From Actinomadura sp. NBRC 104425 (GTDB lineage Bacteria; Actinomycetota; Actinomycetes; Streptosporangiales; Streptosporangiaceae), in NCBI RefSeq assembly GCF_030269545.1, contig NZ_BSTN01000003.1, positions 124,001 to 188,000 of the forward strand: 64,000 nt of DNA, in the 5' to 3' direction. A program made the translations under genes and the position numbers. Shown here piece after piece: positions 47,458-59,827 of this stretch; position 1 is the first letter of the stretch; each line of letters opens with the position of its first letter. The notes under the pieces are model-generated. The model did no database searches, had not been told where the DNA came from, and saw only the letters and a program-made list of their open reading frames with translations.

Positions 47458-48318
47458 ATGACGCTGACCGTCCTCTTCTGCGTCGATCCGCTCCACCCCC
47501 GGCGCGTTGACCCACACTTCGCCCGCGAGGCCGCCGCCGTGCGGGACCACTACGGCGAGACGGCCCTCATCGACCACGACGCCCTGCGGCGGGGCGACGT
47601 CGACTCCGCGATACGGGCCGTCCCCGACGACCTCGGTCCCGCCTGGTACCGCGGCTGGATGATGACGAGCCACGAGTACGCCGCCCTCGCCGCGGCCCTG
47701 AAGAAGCGGGGCACGATCCTGCTCACCCATCCCGAGGACTACCAGCGCGCGCACGAGCTTCCGGGCTGGCACGACACGTTCGCAGGTCTGACGCCGCACA
47801 GCGTGTGGCGGCCCGTGGATCCGCGCGGGGACCCCGGCGACCTGGCCGAGCTGGTGCGGCCCCTGTCCCCCGGCCCCGCCGTCGTGAAGGACTACGTCAA
47901 GTCGCGCAAGCACGAGTGGGAGCAGGCGTGCTTCGTGCCGGACGTCAGGAACCTGACGCAGCTGCGCTCGGTGGTGGCGAAGATGATCGCGCTGCAGGAC
48001 GACTTCCTGGCGGGCGGGATCGTCGTACGCGAGTACGAGCGCTTCGACGGCGCCGGCGAGGCGCGGGTGTGGTGGGTGGACGGCGAACCCGCGCTGGTGG
48101 GGCCGCACCCCGACAACCCCGATGTGGAGATCGAACCGGAGTACGAGGCGGTGGCGCCCGCCGTGCGGAGCCTCGGCTGCCGGTTCATCACCACCGACAT
48201 GGCGCGCCGGGAGGACGGCCAGTGGCGGGTGGTCGAGGTGGGCGACGGCCAGGTGAGCGACCTGCCGTCCACGGTCGACCCGATGGACCTGTACGCGCAC
48301 CTGCCGATCCCCGACTGA
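47458..48318 (+). CDS. ATP-grasp domain protein (DUF4343-like)
   Basis: A 286-aa protein. The C-terminal two thirds resemble an ATP-grasp fold: a basic nucleotide-contact segment (VVKDYVKSRKHEW), an acidic FDGAGEARVWWVDGEP strand, and a closing WRVVEVGDGQVSDLP with the metal-binding Glu. The N-terminal third (DHDALRRGDVDSAI; YRGWMMTSHEYAAL) is like that of DUF4343 proteins. Substrate unknown; ATP-grasp enzymes form amide or thioester bonds through acyl-phosphates. GGAGGG sits eight bases before the ATG. Divergent from recA; it may or may not be co-transcribed with the lipoprotein operon 211 bp further on. Confidence 0.8.
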   Translation: MTLTVLFCVDPLHPRRVDPHFAREAAAVRDHYGETALIDHDALRRGDVDSAIRAVPDDLGPAWYRGWMMTSHEYAALAAALKKRGTILLTHPEDYQRAHELPGWHDTFAGLTPHSVWRPVDPRGDPGDLAELVRPLSPGPAVVKDYVKSRKHEWEQACFVPDVRNLTQLRSVVAKMIALQDDFLAGGIVVREYERFDGAGEARVWWVDGEPALVGPHPDNPDVEIEPEYEAVAPAVRSLGCRFITTDMARREDGQWRVVEVGDGQVSDLPSTVDPMDLYAHLPIPD

Positions 48319-48381
48319 GCGGGGCGGGGCGCGGACACACGGTGACTCGCCGCATTCCGGAGCATGTGTCCGGATTGCAGT

Positions 48382-48408
48382 GGAACCGGGACGGCGTGAG
48401 CTTCCGTC
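48382..48408 (+). promoter_or_regulatory. Possible ECF-sigma promoter for the lipoprotein operon
   Basis: GGAAC (48382-48386), 18 bases, then CGTC (48405-48408), resembling GGAAC/CGTC promoters of SigE/SigR-type sigma factors. It lies about 120 bp upstream of the lipoprotein start. Such short motifs occur by chance in GC-rich DNA. Confidence 0.25.
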
Positions 48409-48529
48409 CCATGATCGAGCACCCCTAAGCTATGGCTCCGCTACGCGGATCCGTCGCCGGTGGATACTTCACCCCCACGGTACGGAATCCGCCAGGCGGT
48501 CGCCGTCTCGTTTCGTAAGGACGTGTCCC

Positions 48530-48916
48530 TTGCCCCCACAGGACATTCCGCGGCCCCGGCTCAGTTCCCGGGCGGTGAAGATCGGTATGGTCAGCGCGCT
48601 GTCGCTCACGCTGGTGGCCTGTAGCTCCAAGTCGACGATCGCGTACTGCGTGGACCGCCGGGCCATCCCGACGGGGGATGTCCAAGGCGGCTACAAGGTG
48701 GTCCCCGACTTCTTCTGCGAGCGCACCTACTCGTACACCGACACCGACTACGGCCGCTACTTCTGGTACTACGGCGGCAAGCGCACCACCGACAGCTCCG
48801 GCACCTCATTCGTCTCCGGCGGCAGCCACTACGCCCCGAGCAGGGGGAAGATCAAGTCCAGCAGCGGCAAGACCCTCCGCGGGGGGTTCGGCGGCAGCGG
48901 ACGCAGCGGAGGCTGA
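48530..48916 (+). CDS. Small lipoprotein, YgiB/YjfM (DUF1190)-like
   Basis: A 128-aa protein with a short basic head, a hydrophobic stretch and a lipobox (LTLVACSS, Cys31). The rest carries a second and third Cys (YCVDRR; FFCERT), an aromatic patch (YGRYFWYYGGK) and a Gly/Ser-rich tail. The start is TTG with AAGGAC upstream; no better in-frame start is close. It is followed after 2 bp by the glutathionylspermidine-synthase-like gene. The same pairing, a Cys-containing lipoprotein with that ATP-grasp enzyme, is seen in enterobacterial ygiB-ygiC and yjfM-yjfC. Family membership rests on context plus the Cys/aromatic pattern. Confidence 0.75.
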   Translation: MPPQDIPRPRLSSRAVKIGMVSALSLTLVACSSKSTIAYCVDRRAIPTGDVQGGYKVVPDFFCERTYSYTDTDYGRYFWYYGGKRTTDSSGTSFVSGGSHYAPSRGKIKSSSGKTLRGGFGGSGRSGG

Positions 48917-48918
48917 CG

Positions 48919-50076
48919 TTGCGACGCGTCCGTTCCGCGCCCCGGCCCGACTGGACCACCCGGATCGAGGCCCAGGGGCTGGCCTTCCACAGGACCGCCC
49001 ACCCGGAGCACCTCTCCCGTCCCTACTGGGACGAGTCCGTGCACTACGTCTTCGAGATGGACGAGGTGCTGGCCCTGGAGGAGGTGGTGGAGGAGCTGCA
49101 CCGCATGTGCCTGCAGGTGGTGGAGCATGTGGTGAAGACCGGCCGCTACCACGTGCTGGGCATACCCGAGTGGGTGGCGCCCCTCATCGAGGAGTCGTGG
49201 CGCCGCAGGGACCCGCACCTGTACGGGCGGTTCGACCTGTGGTACGACGGCACCGGCCCGGCCAAGCTGCTGGAGTACAACGCCGACACCCCCACCTCGC
49301 TGGTGGAGAGCTCCATCATCCAGTGGTACTGGCTCCAGGACGTCCACCCCGACGACGACCAGTGGAACTCCATCCACGAACGCCTGGTCGACCGCTGGAA
49401 GGCGATGGCGCCCGCCTTCGGCAAGGGGCCGCTGCACTTCGCCTGGACCAACGGCGACGAGACCGGCGAGGAGGTCATGACGATCGCCTACATGCAGGAG
49501 ACCGCCGAGGAGGCGGGTCTGCCCGGCGTGGCGATCGCCATGGAGGACATCGGCTGGGACCCGCGGCGCGAACGGTTCGTCGATCTGGACGACGAAGAGA
49601 TCCGCACGCTGTGCAAGCTGTACCCCTGGGAGTGGATCGTCGCCGAGCCCTTCGGGCGGCACGTCGCCGACGCGCCCACGGCGTGGATCGAGCCGATCTG
49701 GAAGATGGTGCTGTCCAACAAGGCGCTCCTGGTGCTGCTGTGGGAGCTGTTCCCGGGCCATCCCAACCTGCTGCCCGCCTACCTGAACACCCCGTCCGAC
49801 CTCACGGCGTACGTCAAGAAGCCGCTGCTGGGGCGCGAGGGCGCCAGCATGAGCATCGTCACCCCCGACGGCACCGAGCAGCACACAGGGGGCCAGTACG
49901 GGCGGGAGGGCTTCGTCTTCCAGGAGTTCTGCCCGCTGCCCGAGTTCGACGGCTACCGTCCGGTGCTCGGCGCGTGGGTGGTCGAGGACGAGTCGGCGGG
50001 TCTGGGCATCCGCGAGACCGCCGGGCTCATCACGGACGACACCTCGTCCTTCGTCCCGCACCGGATTCCCCTGTGA
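48919..50076 (+). CDS. Glutathionylspermidine synthase-like ATP-grasp protein (YgiC/YjfC type)
   Basis: A 385-aa protein of the GSP_synth family. The ATP-grasp metal/nucleotide residues are visible in KLLEYNADTPTSLVES (about 115-130), VKKPLLGREGASMSIV (about 297-312) and FVFQEFCPLP. The CHAP amidase half of E. coli glutathionylspermidine synthase is absent. Actinomycetes do not make glutathione, so the joined substrates must differ. Translation starts at TTG with GGAGG six bases upstream. It is middle gene of a three-gene operon; the DUF350 gene begins 31 bp downstream. Confidence 0.92.
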   Translation: MRRVRSAPRPDWTTRIEAQGLAFHRTAHPEHLSRPYWDESVHYVFEMDEVLALEEVVEELHRMCLQVVEHVVKTGRYHVLGIPEWVAPLIEESWRRRDPHLYGRFDLWYDGTGPAKLLEYNADTPTSLVESSIIQWYWLQDVHPDDDQWNSIHERLVDRWKAMAPAFGKGPLHFAWTNGDETGEEVMTIAYMQETAEEAGLPGVAIAMEDIGWDPRRERFVDLDDEEIRTLCKLYPWEWIVAEPFGRHVADAPTAWIEPIWKMVLSNKALLVLLWELFPGHPNLLPAYLNTPSDLTAYVKKPLLGREGASMSIVTPDGTEQHTGGQYGREGFVFQEFCPLPEFDGYRPVLGAWVVEDESAGLGIRETAGLITDDTSSFVPHRIPL

Positions 50077-50107
50077 CCGGATCCCCGGAAAACCCCTAAG
50101 GAGAACG

Positions 50108-50560
50108 ATGTCACTCGCGCTCGACGACGAACTCGGGCCGATCCTCGCCGAGGGTGTCGGAGCGATCTTCGCCTATGCCGCGGTCGGCCTGGCCCTGTTC
50201 ATCCTGGGCTTCTACGTCGTGGACTGGACGACGCCCGGCCGGCTGATCTCGATCATCCGCCGCGACCGCAGCCCGAACGCCACGTTCCTGGCCTGCGCGG
50301 CGACCATCGGCATCGGTTTCATCGTGGCCGTGGCCATCTACTCGGCGGGCGGTGACCTGCTTGAGGGCCTGATCCGGGTGGCCGTGTTCGGCGGCGTCGG
50401 CGTCATCGCGCAGGCCCTCGCCGTGCTGGTGTTCGACCGCCTGGTCGGGGTGGACGTGCGCAGCTGCGTGCAGGAGCCCAAGCTGGAGCCCGCGGTGGTC
50501 CTGCTGGGCGTGGCGAACGTGGCGATCGGCCTGGTGACCGCCATGGCCGTCTACGGCTGA
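50108..50560 (+). CDS. DUF350 membrane protein (YjfL-like)
   Basis: A 150-aa protein with four hydrophobic helices arranged as two DUF350 repeats (FAYAAVGLALFILGFYVVDW; then VFGGVGVIAQALAVLVF and VVLLGVANVAIGLVTAMAVYG). AAGGAG lies five bases upstream of the ATG. In enterobacteria yjfL is coded with yjfM and yjfC; the matching trio here suggests a membrane-linked function for the ATP-grasp enzyme. Biochemical role unknown. Confidence 0.9.
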   Translation: MSLALDDELGPILAEGVGAIFAYAAVGLALFILGFYVVDWTTPGRLISIIRRDRSPNATFLACAATIGIGFIVAVAIYSAGGDLLEGLIRVAVFGGVGVIAQALAVLVFDRLVGVDVRSCVQEPKLEPAVVLLGVANVAIGLVTAMAVYG

Positions 50561-50597
50561 CCCGGGAGGGCGGGGCCGCCCGGGGACGGTGCGGACG

Positions 50598-50792
50598 TCA
50601 GTGAAGGTGCGGGGGCACGTCGAACGTGGCGCAGACGGCCTGCCACACCTTCTTGGCGTCCTCACCGTCGGCCAGGGCCTGCTCGATGGTGCGGCCGCCG
50701 AGTTCGGCCATGACGTAGTCCTTGGCGACGCTCTCCGCGTAGCCCTCGCCGAACTGCTCGTTCATCCGTTCCCAGAACTGTGTCAGCCGCAC
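50598..50792 (-). CDS. DUF3046 family protein
   Basis: A 64-aa protein beginning MRLTQFWERMNEQFGEGYAE and containing ELGGRTIEQALADG and KKVWQAVC, a clear DUF3046 match. The family is restricted to actinobacteria and normally sits next to recA (for example Rv2738c in M. tuberculosis). Here it is 3.4 kb away, beyond a forward-strand block. The GTG start is six bases from a TAGCGT hexamer that overlaps the stop codon of the preceding esterase gene, so it may be leaderless or coupled to that gene (9 bp gap). Function unknown. Confidence 0.92.
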   Translation of the reverse strand: MRLTQFWERMNEQFGEGYAESVAKDYVMAELGGRTIEQALADGEDAKKVWQAVCATFDVPPHLH

Positions 50793-50801
50793 CCGTCCAC
50801 G

Positions 50802-52085
50802 CTATCCGACCGGGCCCCCGTCGACCGACTCGGTGATCTCGCCGGGCACGGTGGGCCGCCGTACGCCTTCGGCGTACTGCCGGTGCAGCCCCGTCAGGAA
50901 GCGTTCGACCGCCTCCACGACGCGGGCCGTGCGGTAGGAGGGGAAGACGTCGAAGGCGTGCTGGCCGCCCCGCATCTCGGCGTAGACCACGGGTGAGCGG
51001 GACGTCTCCCGTAGCCGCTGCGCGAAGCGCCGCGCCTCGGCCACGGGGACGAGGGTGTCGTGGCTGCCGTGGACGATGAAGAACGGCGGCGCGTCCGGGC
51101 GCAGGTGGCCGATGGGGGACGCCTCGACGAACGCCTCGGTGTCCTCGGTGAAGGACTTCTTGAGCACCATGCGCTGCATGAGCGCGGTCGCCCCCATGGG
51201 GGCGGGCCACAGCCCCGGGGTGACCAGGTCGTACACCCCGTAGAACGGGACCGCCGCCCGCACGGAGGTGTCCACGTCCTCGAAGCCGGGCTGGTACTCG
51301 GCCCTCCCCGCGGTGAGCGCCACCATCGCGGCCAGGTGCCCCCCGGCGGAACCGCCCGTCACGCACAGGAAGTCGGGGTCGGCGCCGTACTCGGCGGCGT
51401 GCTCCTGGTACCAGGCGATGAAGTGTTTCAAGTCGATGAGGTGGTCGGGCCAGGTCGCCTTGGGGCTGAGCCGGTAGTTGACGTTGAACCCCACCCAGCC
51501 GTGCACCGCCAGGTGGTTGAGGAGGGGCAGCCCCTGTTCGCGTTTGTCGCCGATGACCCACGCCCCGCCATGGATCTGCATCACCCCCGGCCGCAGCTCC
51601 TCTCCGGAGGACGCGGGCCGGTAGACGTCCAGCTTCAGGCGCTGCCGTCCTTCCCGGTGGTACTCGATATCGCGGTGCACCCGCACGCCGCGCCGCGGGA
51701 TGAGGCACAGCGGTGGGAGGACGAGGTGGGAGACCGGGTAGCGGGAGGTCTTGCGGGTCTTCGACGGGTCGATCTCCATGGGCGCGCCGCATTCACGCAG
51801 GGTCACGACGGTGCGGCGGGACGCGACGATCGTGGCGGCCGTCCCGGCCATGCCGACGAGTCCCGCGCCGAGCCCCACCCGGCCGGGCCAGGCGCCCGAC
51901 CCCCCGTACGCCGCCGTCAGGCCGATCCCGGCGGCCTCGGCGACCAGCAGGTGGGGCGCCAGTTCGATGGCGAGCCACCCGGCGAAGAAGCTGGGCACCG
52001 CCAGGGCGGCGGAGTGGCGGGGGGCGTGGGCGTTCACGGTGAGCAGCAGGGCCGTCACGCCGATGGCGAACAGGGCGAAGGACAT
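50802..52085 (-). CDS. Membrane-anchored alpha/beta-hydrolase (carboxylesterase/lipase)
   Basis: A 427-aa protein: three hydrophobic N-terminal segments (about 1-95), then a hormone-sensitive-lipase-like esterase domain with oxyanion motif HGGAWVIGD, nucleophile GGSAGGH, Asp in HGSHDTLVPV and His in GGQHAFD. It resembles mycobacterial LipM/LipN-type esterases in plan. The ATG at 52085 has GAGGAG six bases upstream. Substrate unknown; the membrane anchor suggests a lipid-like ester. It shares a promoter region with divergent lhr. Confidence 0.88.
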   Translation of the reverse strand: MSFALFAIGVTALLLTVNAHAPRHSAALAVPSFFAGWLAIELAPHLLVAEAAGIGLTAAYGGSGAWPGRVGLGAGLVGMAGTAATIVASRRTVVTLRECGAPMEIDPSKTRKTSRYPVSHLVLPPLCLIPRRGVRVHRDIEYHREGRQRLKLDVYRPASSGEELRPGVMQIHGGAWVIGDKREQGLPLLNHLAVHGWVGFNVNYRLSPKATWPDHLIDLKHFIAWYQEHAAEYGADPDFLCVTGGSAGGHLAAMVALTAGRAEYQPGFEDVDTSVRAAVPFYGVYDLVTPGLWPAPMGATALMQRMVLKKSFTEDTEAFVEASPIGHLRPDAPPFFIVHGSHDTLVPVAEARRFAQRLRETSRSPVVYAEMRGGQHAFDVFPSYRTARVVEAVERFLTGLHRQYAEGVRRPTVPGEITESVDGGPVG

Positions 52086-52156
52086 GCGGGCTCCTCGGGG
52101 GGCGGACCGACTCGACCCTGCATGACACTTCAAACCGGAAAGCGGTTGCTTACAAC

Positions 52157-52170
52157 GTGATGCACGTCAC
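52157..52170. promoter_or_regulatory. Crp-like inverted repeat upstream of lhr
   Basis: GTGA-TGCACG-TCAC: perfect GTGA-N6-TCAC, the half-site arrangement bound by cAMP-receptor-type regulators. It follows directly on a possible lhr promoter, TTCAAA (52129-52134) and TACAAC (52151-52156) with a 16-bp spacer, so binding would more likely repress than activate. Confidence 0.4.
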
Positions 52171-52210
52171 CCCGGCGCGTTCTGTCGGACCCGCGAGGCA
52201 GGATGGCTGC

Positions 52211-57046
<4,836 letters not shown>

Positions 57047-57063
57047 CCGGTCCGGCGCCGCGT

Positions 57064-59433
57064 CTACCGGGTGCGGCGGAACATGGCGACCAGGCCGCGG
57101 AAGGCCCGTTCGTCCAGCGAGCCGAACGGGTTGTCGTGGACGACGTAGGTCCAGGTCGCCGAGGGGCGGGCCAGTTCCGCTCCGGGCATGTCGATCCGCC
57201 CGCCGGTGACTTTCAAGGCGTCGAAGGTGTCGGCGGCGCGGTCGCGGGCCCGCTGCAGCAGGCGCTTGCCCGCGGGGACGGCCTCGCGGTTGAACTCGGC
57301 CAGCGGGTCCAGGCCGCGGCCGAGCGAGCGCAGGTGGATGCCCTCGCGCAGGTCGGCGAGGAAGGCCAGGTGCTCGGCCCAGCAGCGGTCGAGGTGGAAC
57401 AGCATGATCTGGCGGGCCGCGGCGGCGGTCTGCTCGGGGCCGGCCTCCTCGACGAGCCGGGCGTGCCGTTCGGGGCGCAGGCCGGCCAGCAGCCGGTCGG
57501 CGGCGTCGCCGTGCAGGACGGCGTCGCGTTCGGCGAGGATCTCGCGGCGCTGCAGGCTGATCAGCTGGTGGTAGCGCCAGGTGTTGCGGTGGATCTCCAG
57601 ATCCACGCCCTCGGCGACGCGCTGGGCGTGGTCGACGATCCAGTGCGCGCCCTTGGCGTCCACCCGCCCGTCCGGCGCGACGGGCCCGTCGTAGGACTCC
57701 TCGGGCGCGTACCGGGCGACCAGGTCGTCCTCCAGGCTGGCGAAGAACACCGAGCCGCCGGGGTCGCCCTGCCGTCCGGCGCGGCCGCGCAGCTGGTCGT
57801 CCAGACGGCTGCTGGGGTGGCGGCCCGTGCCGATCACCAGCAGGCCGCCGAGCCCGGCCACCCGGTCGCGGTCGGCCGCGGGCGGCGGGGCGGGGGACGC
57901 GGCGGCGGGCGGGACGCCGCCGCCGAGGCGGATGTCGGTGCCGCGCCCGGCCATCTGGGTGGACACGGTGATGGCGCCGGGCGCCCCGGCCCGGGCGATG
58001 ATCGCGGCCTCTTCGGCGTCGTTCTTGGCGTTGAGGACGACGCAGGGCAGGCCGGCGCGGTCCAGGCGGCGGGCCAGGCGCTCGGACTCGGCGATGTCGA
58101 GGGTGCCGACCAGCACGGGGCGTCCGGCGGCGTGCGCGGCGGCGATCTCGTCGACGATCGCGACCTCCTTGTCGGCGGCGGTGGCGTACAGCCGGTCGGG
58201 CTCGTCGACCCGCACGCACGGGCGGTTGGGCGGGATGACCGCGATCTCCAGGTCGTAGAACTCGCGGAGCTGCTCGGCGACGGCCAGGGCGGTGCCGGTC
58301 ATGCCGCAGCGCACCGGGTACCGGCCGACCAGCTCCTGAACGGTGATCGAGTCGAGGATCTCGCCGCTGGGGGACGCCTCCAGGGCCTCCTTGGCCTCGA
58401 CCGCCGCCTGCAGGCCGTCCGGCCAGCGCTGCAGCAGCGCCACCCGGCCGCGCGAGGCGCTGACCAGCTTCACCGCGCCGTCGCGGACGATGTAGTCGAC
58501 GTCGCGCTGCAGCAGCACCTCGGCGTGCAGGGCGACGTTGACGGCGGTGAGGGCGTCCAGGTGCTCGGGGGCGTACAGGTCGATCCCGCCGAGGGCGTCC
58601 TCGACGGCGCGGGCCCCGGCGGCGGTCAGCTGGACGTTGCGGGCCTCCTCGTCGGCGGTGTAGTGCAGGCCGGGCCGCAGCCGCCGCACCAGTTCGGCGT
58701 ACGTGGCGTCGGCGGCGGCCGTGTCGGTGGCGCCGGCCAGGACGAGCGGCACGCGCGCCTCGTCCACCAGCACCGAGTCCGCCTCGTCGATCAGCGCGAC
58801 GTCCGGTTCGGGCAGGACGAGGTCGGAGGGGTCGGTGGCCAGGCGGTCGCGCAGCAGGTCGAATCCGATCTCGCTGACGGGCGCGTAGGCGACGTCGGCG
58901 GCGTAGGCGCGGCGGCGCTCGTCCGGGGTGGACGACTGCCCGACCCACGCCGCCGTCACGCCGAGCATGGCGTACAGCGGCCCCATCCATTCGGCGTCGC
59001 GGCGGGCCAGGTAGTCGTTGACCGACATCACGTGCACCCGCCGGCCGCGCAGCGCGTATCCGGCGGCGGCCAGCGCGCCCGCCAGGGTCTTGCCCTCCCC
59101 GGTGGCCATCTGCACCACGTGCCCCGACAGCAGCCCGAGGGTGCCGAGCAGCTGCACGTCGTACGGCCGCTCGCCGAGGGTGCGCCGCGCCGCCTCCCGG
59201 GCCAGGGCCAAAAAGTGCGGAGTGCCGGCGGAGCGGGGATCGGCTGAGCGGCCGTCGGAGGAGCCGGGGTCGCCGCCCGAGAGGGCGCGTGCGGCGCTGG
59301 TCAGGGCCTCGTCGGAGAGGGCGCGTACCTCGGGTTCGCGGGCGCCGGCCTCGGCGACCGCGGCCTGGAACGGCCGCAGGTCGACGGTGCCGGGCCGCTG
59401 CAGGAGGCGGCGCAGCCGGTCGCGCAATGCCAT
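57064..59433 (-). CDS. secA2: Accessory preprotein translocase ATPase SecA2
   Basis: A 789-aa SecA paralogue: motor domain with MATGEGKTLAG (Walker A) and LIDEADSVLVDEAR (Walker B), preprotein cross-linking region, second nucleotide-binding fold with STQMAGRGTDIRLGG and QLRGRAGRQGDPG, and a short helical scaffold. It lacks the zinc-binding tail and extended C-terminal linker of housekeeping SecA, and its length is like mycobacterial SecA2. It should drive export of a subset of proteins through SecYEG; no SecY2 or accessory Sec partners are nearby. AAGGAA lies upstream of the ATG. A Pro/Ala-rich insert follows RLGGG. Confidence 0.93.
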   Translation of the reverse strand: MALRDRLRRLLQRPGTVDLRPFQAAVAEAGAREPEVRALSDEALTSAARALSGGDPGSSDGRSADPRSAGTPHFLALAREAARRTLGERPYDVQLLGTLGLLSGHVVQMATGEGKTLAGALAAAGYALRGRRVHVMSVNDYLARRDAEWMGPLYAMLGVTAAWVGQSSTPDERRRAYAADVAYAPVSEIGFDLLRDRLATDPSDLVLPEPDVALIDEADSVLVDEARVPLVLAGATDTAAADATYAELVRRLRPGLHYTADEEARNVQLTAAGARAVEDALGGIDLYAPEHLDALTAVNVALHAEVLLQRDVDYIVRDGAVKLVSASRGRVALLQRWPDGLQAAVEAKEALEASPSGEILDSITVQELVGRYPVRCGMTGTALAVAEQLREFYDLEIAVIPPNRPCVRVDEPDRLYATAADKEVAIVDEIAAAHAAGRPVLVGTLDIAESERLARRLDRAGLPCVVLNAKNDAEEAAIIARAGAPGAITVSTQMAGRGTDIRLGGGVPPAAASPAPPPAADRDRVAGLGGLLVIGTGRHPSSRLDDQLRGRAGRQGDPGGSVFFASLEDDLVARYAPEESYDGPVAPDGRVDAKGAHWIVDHAQRVAEGVDLEIHRNTWRYHQLISLQRREILAERDAVLHGDAADRLLAGLRPERHARLVEEAGPEQTAAAARQIMLFHLDRCWAEHLAFLADLREGIHLRSLGRGLDPLAEFNREAVPAGKRLLQRARDRAADTFDALKVTGGRIDMPGAELARPSATWTYVVHDNPFGSLDERAFRGLVAMFRRTR

Positions 59434-59644
59434 GTCGACGAGTTTCCTTGATCGGCTCGGTGCCGGGAAGACGTCGCGGGCGCCTTCAGTTCCAGGGTCG
59501 CACGGCACCTCGGCAGAAGGTCTGAGAGGTTCGTCCGCGTTTTCCTCCCTTGGGCGGATCCGCCGGAGCCGCACTCCTGGGATGATCGGGACATAGGGGG
59601 TTGCGGCGGCCCGGGGGCGGGTCGCCGCGGAACGGGGAGTCGCC

Positions 59645-59779
59645 ATGACACCGACGACACGGTGGGTCGCCGCCCGGCGGCGCAGGCGCCAGATCATCAG
59701 CCAGACCGTCCTCGACCGCGCCCTGCGGGATCCTCGGCGGCGCCGCGAGCAGCCGCCGGCGCGCCGCCCCGCGCGGTGA
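59645..59779 (+). CDS. Possible 44-aa Arg-rich small protein
   Basis: A short forward frame with ATG preceded at six bases by GGGGAG, an excellent ribosome site. It encodes MTPTTRWVAARRRRRQIISQ followed by an Arg/Pro-rich tail (about one third Arg in total). The stop codon is inside a strong hairpin. It is divergent from secA2 and convergent with the ROK gene. Very basic small proteins like this occur in actinomycetes and are usually missed by gene finders; function unknown. Chance occurrence cannot be excluded. Confidence 0.5.
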   Translation: MTPTTRWVAARRRRRQIISQTVLDRALRDPRRRREQPPARRPAR

Positions 59780-59810
59780 ACCGCGGCGCCTCCGCGGCGG
59801 CACCGCGCGG
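59769..59810. terminator. Hairpin between the small ORF and the ROK gene
   Basis: CCGCGCGGTG (59769-59778) pairs perfectly with CACCGCGCGG (59801-59810); a smaller GC-rich hairpin lies inside the loop. It sits between convergent gene ends and probably ends both transcripts. Confidence 0.65.
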
Positions 59811-59827
59811 AGGCGCCGGACGCCGCG

